From positions 1 to 42,698 of the forward strand of contig CAJTZX010000036.1 in assembly GCA_910584345.1 (NCBI GenBank): DNA of 42,698 nt, in the 5' to 3' direction. Shown piece after piece: positions 40,135 to 42,698 of the stretch (positions are counted from its first letter, which is position 1; every line of letters starts with the position of its first letter). The position numbers were made by a program, and so were the translations under genes. This DNA is from an uncultured Eubacterium sp. Its GTDB lineage: Bacteria; Bacillota; Clostridia; Lachnospirales; Lachnospiraceae. The notes below the pieces were generated by a model. The model was not told where the DNA came from and searched no databases. It saw only the letters and a program-made list of their open reading frames with translations.

Positions 40135-40474
40135 ATTTTTTGGATTTTGGTCCGGTCAGATCATAGCTTTCCACAATCATTCGCTGTATGTCTTCCTTTG
40201 GAATACTGCCATCCAGAATCATCGAGTTCCAATGCTCTTTATTTAAATGAAATGCAGGCACTACAGAGACAAATGCCTGCCTCCAAAAATCACGCCACTG
40301 TGGGTCACATTTCACATTTACCCAGACATTGCCATCTTTATGAAAAATCCATGCAAATACTTTCTTATTTTTTTTATGCCGCATGACGCACCAGTTTTGG
40401 TCATGAAACGGATAATCTTCATATACGTCTGCAAGTTTCAGACAATAAGCAATTACCTCTTCTTTTTTCGTCAT
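40133..40474 (-). CDS. MmcQ/YjbR family protein
   Basis: 113 residues. Motifs of the family: 'VEDYPFHDQNWCVMRHKKNKKVFAWIF', 'VNVKCDPQWRDFWR' and 'VVPAFHLNKEHWNSMIL'. The fold resembles the CyaY/DNA-binding-like family (winged-helix-like small protein); function not established. Start 40474, GGAG seven bases upstream. Ends at the perfect hairpin; its TGA stop shares bases with the ATG of the next reading frame. Confidence 0.85.
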   Translation of the reverse strand: MTKKEEVIAYCLKLADVYEDYPFHDQNWCVMRHKKNKKVFAWIFHKDGNVWVNVKCDPQWRDFWRQAFVSVVPAFHLNKEHWNSMILDGSIPKEDIQRMIVESYDLTGPKSKK

Positions 40475-40536
40475 TTATTTTCTCCACGATATACCCGACT
40501 TTTGCCCGCTTTGCGAACTTGTCCATTTTTCTTGTA

Positions 40537-41206
40537 TCAAATGCAGGCAGGTTGATGCAAAGACAATGTCATGTTTTTTTCTGTAAATATTTGATATCCA
40601 GACTTGTCTACAATAATTTCTATATCTCCATAACATTTTCTTTCCGGTTCAATTGTACTGCATTGACACATATTGGTATACTCTGTACAATATATTCGTA
40701 CCCCATTCTTTTTTAATACTTTTATTGTTTCTAAATCAGGATGCCGATATCTTTTATGTTCTTTTGTCGAAATAACTGCCATTTTGGGTTTCAAACTTTT
40801 AACTATTCGGTTTGTGCCAGCTGCTTTATCATCTGCATAAAATGCCCCGTGATGCGACATCTTTAAAATATCACATTTTAATGCAGGCAATCGGTTCAGC
40901 AGCCTGTCCCATCCTTCTGCTTCCACCTGTCTAAATTATAGCAAATACTCCTCACTTTGCCTCTGGCTAAAAATTTTTCCAAAAAATCGTTCACACCCTT
41001 ACAATGATCGGCATCAAAATGTGAAATAATGAGTATTTCCAGTATTCGAATATTTTCTCTTGCTAATTCGTCAGCTGCTTTATCTGCATCCACAATATCA
41101 ATAATTACTGCTTTTGCAGTTCCCAGCCTGTATCTTTCAAGAATATGACAGAACTGTCTCCATGTTCAACATCCAAAAATTTTATTTTTTGTGCCGTTTT
41201 TACCAT
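40537..41206 (-). pseudogene. broken MBL-fold (ComEC-like) hydrolase gene
   Basis: A GGAGGAG site and ATG at 41206 start 'MVKTAQKIKFLDVEHGDSSVIFLKD', an MBL-fold opening like the ComEC/Rec2 group. The frame ends at TAG-like stops after about 33 codons. It resumes in a second frame as 'LGTAKAVIIDIVDADKAADELARE' and 'ILIISHFDADHCKGVNDF' (metal motif H-x-D-x-D-H), up to 40896. It resumes a third time at 40926 as 'EAEGWDRLLNRLPALKCDILKMSHHGAFYAD' (second His motif) with a normal C-terminus. Three frames and missing central residues mean it is degraded. AT-rich. Confidence 0.75.
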
Positions 41207-41219
41207 TGCGCTCCTCCTG

Positions 41220-41767
41220 TTATATCATATCTGCTTTTAGCATATTATAAATGTCATCATCGTCTAAATCTGAAAACAATAATGGTTTTATATCGAAAAG
41301 ATTGCCATTGCATAATTTTGCAGAAAACTCAGCTTTTTCTCTTAAAAACCAACCTGGCATCGAATCAGACAACTTTATTTCTAATTCCCCAAGTTCTGCT
41401 AGAAATACTTTGCATACCATCTGATTCGTCATGATATTGATTACCTCACCCGTAACATTATAATATTTTTGTTCTGATCTATTTTTGTTCTCCGGATGCG
41501 TTTCCATTCCTCGATATATCGTAAACACCCTGTTGTGTATTTCTCTAAAATCCCAAATTTTTTTCTAATATTTCCAGCTTTTACTTTGTTGATTTGTAAC
41601 AATGTAGATTCATAAAAATATCCTAACAGTTCATGATCCACACTTTGGTAATTTATACTGTGAGTTAAACTGTTAAATATTATGTACGGAAGCTCTTCTC
41701 CATACCGGTTCATAATTTCTGCATCAAAATATTCCTGATATCGCTGTGATAGCCGGTCAATTAGCAT
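41220..41767 (-). pseudogene. C-terminal remnants of the N-6 methylase-like gene
   Basis: Two overlapping frames. 41441-41767: 'MLIDRLSQRYQEYFDAEIMNRYGEELPY' and 'HELLGYFYESTLLQINKVKAGNIRKKFGIL', which look like the region before the catalytic core of an N-6 adenine DNA methylase (LGYFYE..IRKKFGIYYTP), then divergence. 41220-41528, in the next frame: 'YNVTGEVINIMTNQMVCKVFLAELGELEIKLSD...DLDDDDIYNML', a small beta-rich domain. No NPPF core is present, so the methylase is dead or deleted here. The upstream fragment lies at 41779. Confidence 0.55.
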
Positions 41768-41778
41768 CCTGATATCCG

Positions 41779-42399
41779 TCAGCTTTTCGACTGCCGAAAC
41801 TTTGCTGTTATAATCAGAGCAGCTATTACATGCATTGTAATACTTGTTATATTATTTAAATCCTGTCCGTTTATTTTCTTTTTTGATATCAAATATGCTT
41901 TTGCAGCAAGAAATCCTTTTTCAAATTCTTCACTTAGCATGTTGCATGTAGCTTCTCTCGAAAAATCAATCAAGCCAGCCGCTTCACAAAAATCGATCTG
42001 CCGATATCCCATTTTTGATGCCATTAAAGAATCTGACATAAATTCAAAACGATTTCTTTCAAAATACAACTGAATCATGTTAGACTTATCATCTTTTAAG
42101 AGCGTACTTTTATCGGCTTTTATCTTCCACACACGCATACGGTCATTCATGGAAATAATTAAAACGGGTACAGCCAAATATTTAGCTCCATCGATATATC
42201 GCCCTTCCTCATGCTCATCTGTCACATTCTGCACAGCAATACAGGAAGTTGATATATCTTTCAAATATTTGTCACTAAATGCAACTACATCATATTTAAC
42301 TGCAGAAGTTCCATCGATTTGAACAAAATAGTTTTCCGCAATATTTTCTTTTTCATACCCTAAAATTTGAAGCACATGACTTACGGTTCCTCTATTCAT
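41779..42399 (-). pseudogene. N-terminal part of a degraded N-6 methylase-like gene
   Basis: 206 residues from an ATG at 42399 (GGGAG eight bases upstream). 'MNRGTVSHVLQILGYEKENIAENYFVQIDGTSAVKYDVVAF' resembles the N-terminal domain of type I or Type II-like N-6 methylases (or their nuclease partners), with 'KYDVVAFSDKYLKD' and 'LAVPVLIISMNDRMRVWKI' (PD-(D/E)xK-like strand order). Translation stops at 41779; the downstream frame continues the homologous sequence without a gap, so a frameshift is likely near 41780-41800. The activity is not expected. Confidence 0.5.
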
Positions 42400-42504
42400 G
42401 CCTGAATCTCCCTTCTGCATATCTTTTTTATATTTTATCATATTTTTACTGTCAGCGCCATTATTTTTCACCTGATCCCTTTTTTAACAGTTGGATCAAA
42501 GTTC

Positions 42505-42698
42505 CTATTCACAGGGGGTGGACAAGTAACAAAGCAACAGTTTAGACAAAGTGTTGCTTTTGGGCCTCCCGGACGCTGGATGAGGGAATCGGCCCTGTCT
42601 CATTGTTCCGGTTTCCAGAACGTAAGAATCCCTAAGCATTCTACATTTAAGTTGTGGCACCGGACGGACGCGGCACCTAATTCGCCCTGGCTTAACGC
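42505..42698 (-). mobile_element. possible 3' end of an IS200/IS605-like element (partial)
   Basis: The minus strand is open from the edge to a TAG (42505-42507), reading 'RIRCRVRPVPQLKCRMLRD', then 'SYVLETGTMRQGRFPHPASGRP'. The R-P-V...L-E-T-G-T-x-R-Q pattern recalls the C-terminus of TnpB-type proteins. The same RNA is highly structured, e.g. GTTCTGG-AAA-CCGGAAC with a G-U pair valid only on the minus strand. A 9-bp hairpin AAAGCAACA/TGTTGCTTT (42531-42560) lies near the end, as in IS605 right ends. GC-rich against an AT-rich neighbourhood. Low confidence; a group II intron or another structured RNA are alternatives. Confidence 0.28.
42531..42560. repeat. hairpin near the right edge
   Basis: AAAGCAACA (42531-42539) and TGTTGCTTT (42552-42560) are perfectly inverted around a 12-base loop; it may be the terminal palindrome of the element above or a terminator with TTTT. 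The rest of 42472-42504 has no feature. Confidence 0.5.

Noticed and set aside
1..42698. CRISPR array
   Set aside because: No regularly spaced direct repeats of 24-40 bp were seen; the repeated motif at gene ends is irregularly spaced and too short.

Overview
The window is a chromosomal segment of a low-GC Gram-positive Clostridia, most likely a Lachnospiraceae relative. The signs are strong GGAGG ribosome sites, TTGACA/TATAAT promoters at 17-bp spacing, a single-chain PurL, an RF2 gene with the programmed frameshift, a FatA-type acyl-ACP thioesterase, and many small membrane proteins typical of that family. Most genes from 760 to 27856 are on the minus strand. Genus assignment is inference.

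Layout. 1-700: tandem leftward promoters that look like rRNA operon P1/P2 (the rRNA itself would lie left of the window), then two tRNA-Ser genes. 760-7675: a leftward run with ispD and the t6A tRNA-modification genes tsaE, tsaB and tsaD, interleaved with rimI, rnz and small unknown genes, preceded by two membrane-protein genes. 7699-9098: an HExxH peptidase-like protein and two small membrane proteins. 9246-11605: tex with a structured leader, closed by a bidirectional terminator. 11650-19838: hom, prfB, an S41 peptidase, ftsX, ftsE, a CdaR/PucR-type regulator, YitT and a divergent TagA/WecG-like protein. 19839-20417: a long intergenic region with a cluster of DnaA boxes. 20418-27856: an NlpC/P60 wall hydrolase, divergent yjfB, a CvfB-like RNA-binding protein, the acyl-ACP thioesterase and purL.

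28111-32384 is a rightward cell-envelope module: OmpR-type response regulator, histidine kinase, an anchored unknown protein, and a VanY/LdcB-type carboxypeptidase. 32418-35518 returns to the minus strand with a RecB/Cas4-like nuclease fused to a DinG/XPD helicase, and a histidine phosphatase. 35731-37135 pairs an SdpI-family membrane protein with an overlapping GH5 endoglucanase. 37275-38461 holds bioY, with BirA-like half-sites, and an Lrp/AsnC regulator.

The right end is accessory and decaying. It has a DUF4367-like membrane protein whose 5' end runs into a perfect 20-bp hairpin, a YjbR-type protein, a frameshifted MBL-fold hydrolase, and fragments of what resembles an N-6 DNA methylase. 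The last ~200 bases are GC-rich and structured, and may be the end of an IS200/IS605-like element or another mobile or RNA element. The most interesting unexplained signals are the DnaA-box cluster, the dispersed repeat attached to gene ends, the tex leader, the nuclease-helicase fusion, and the degraded right-hand island with the structured edge.
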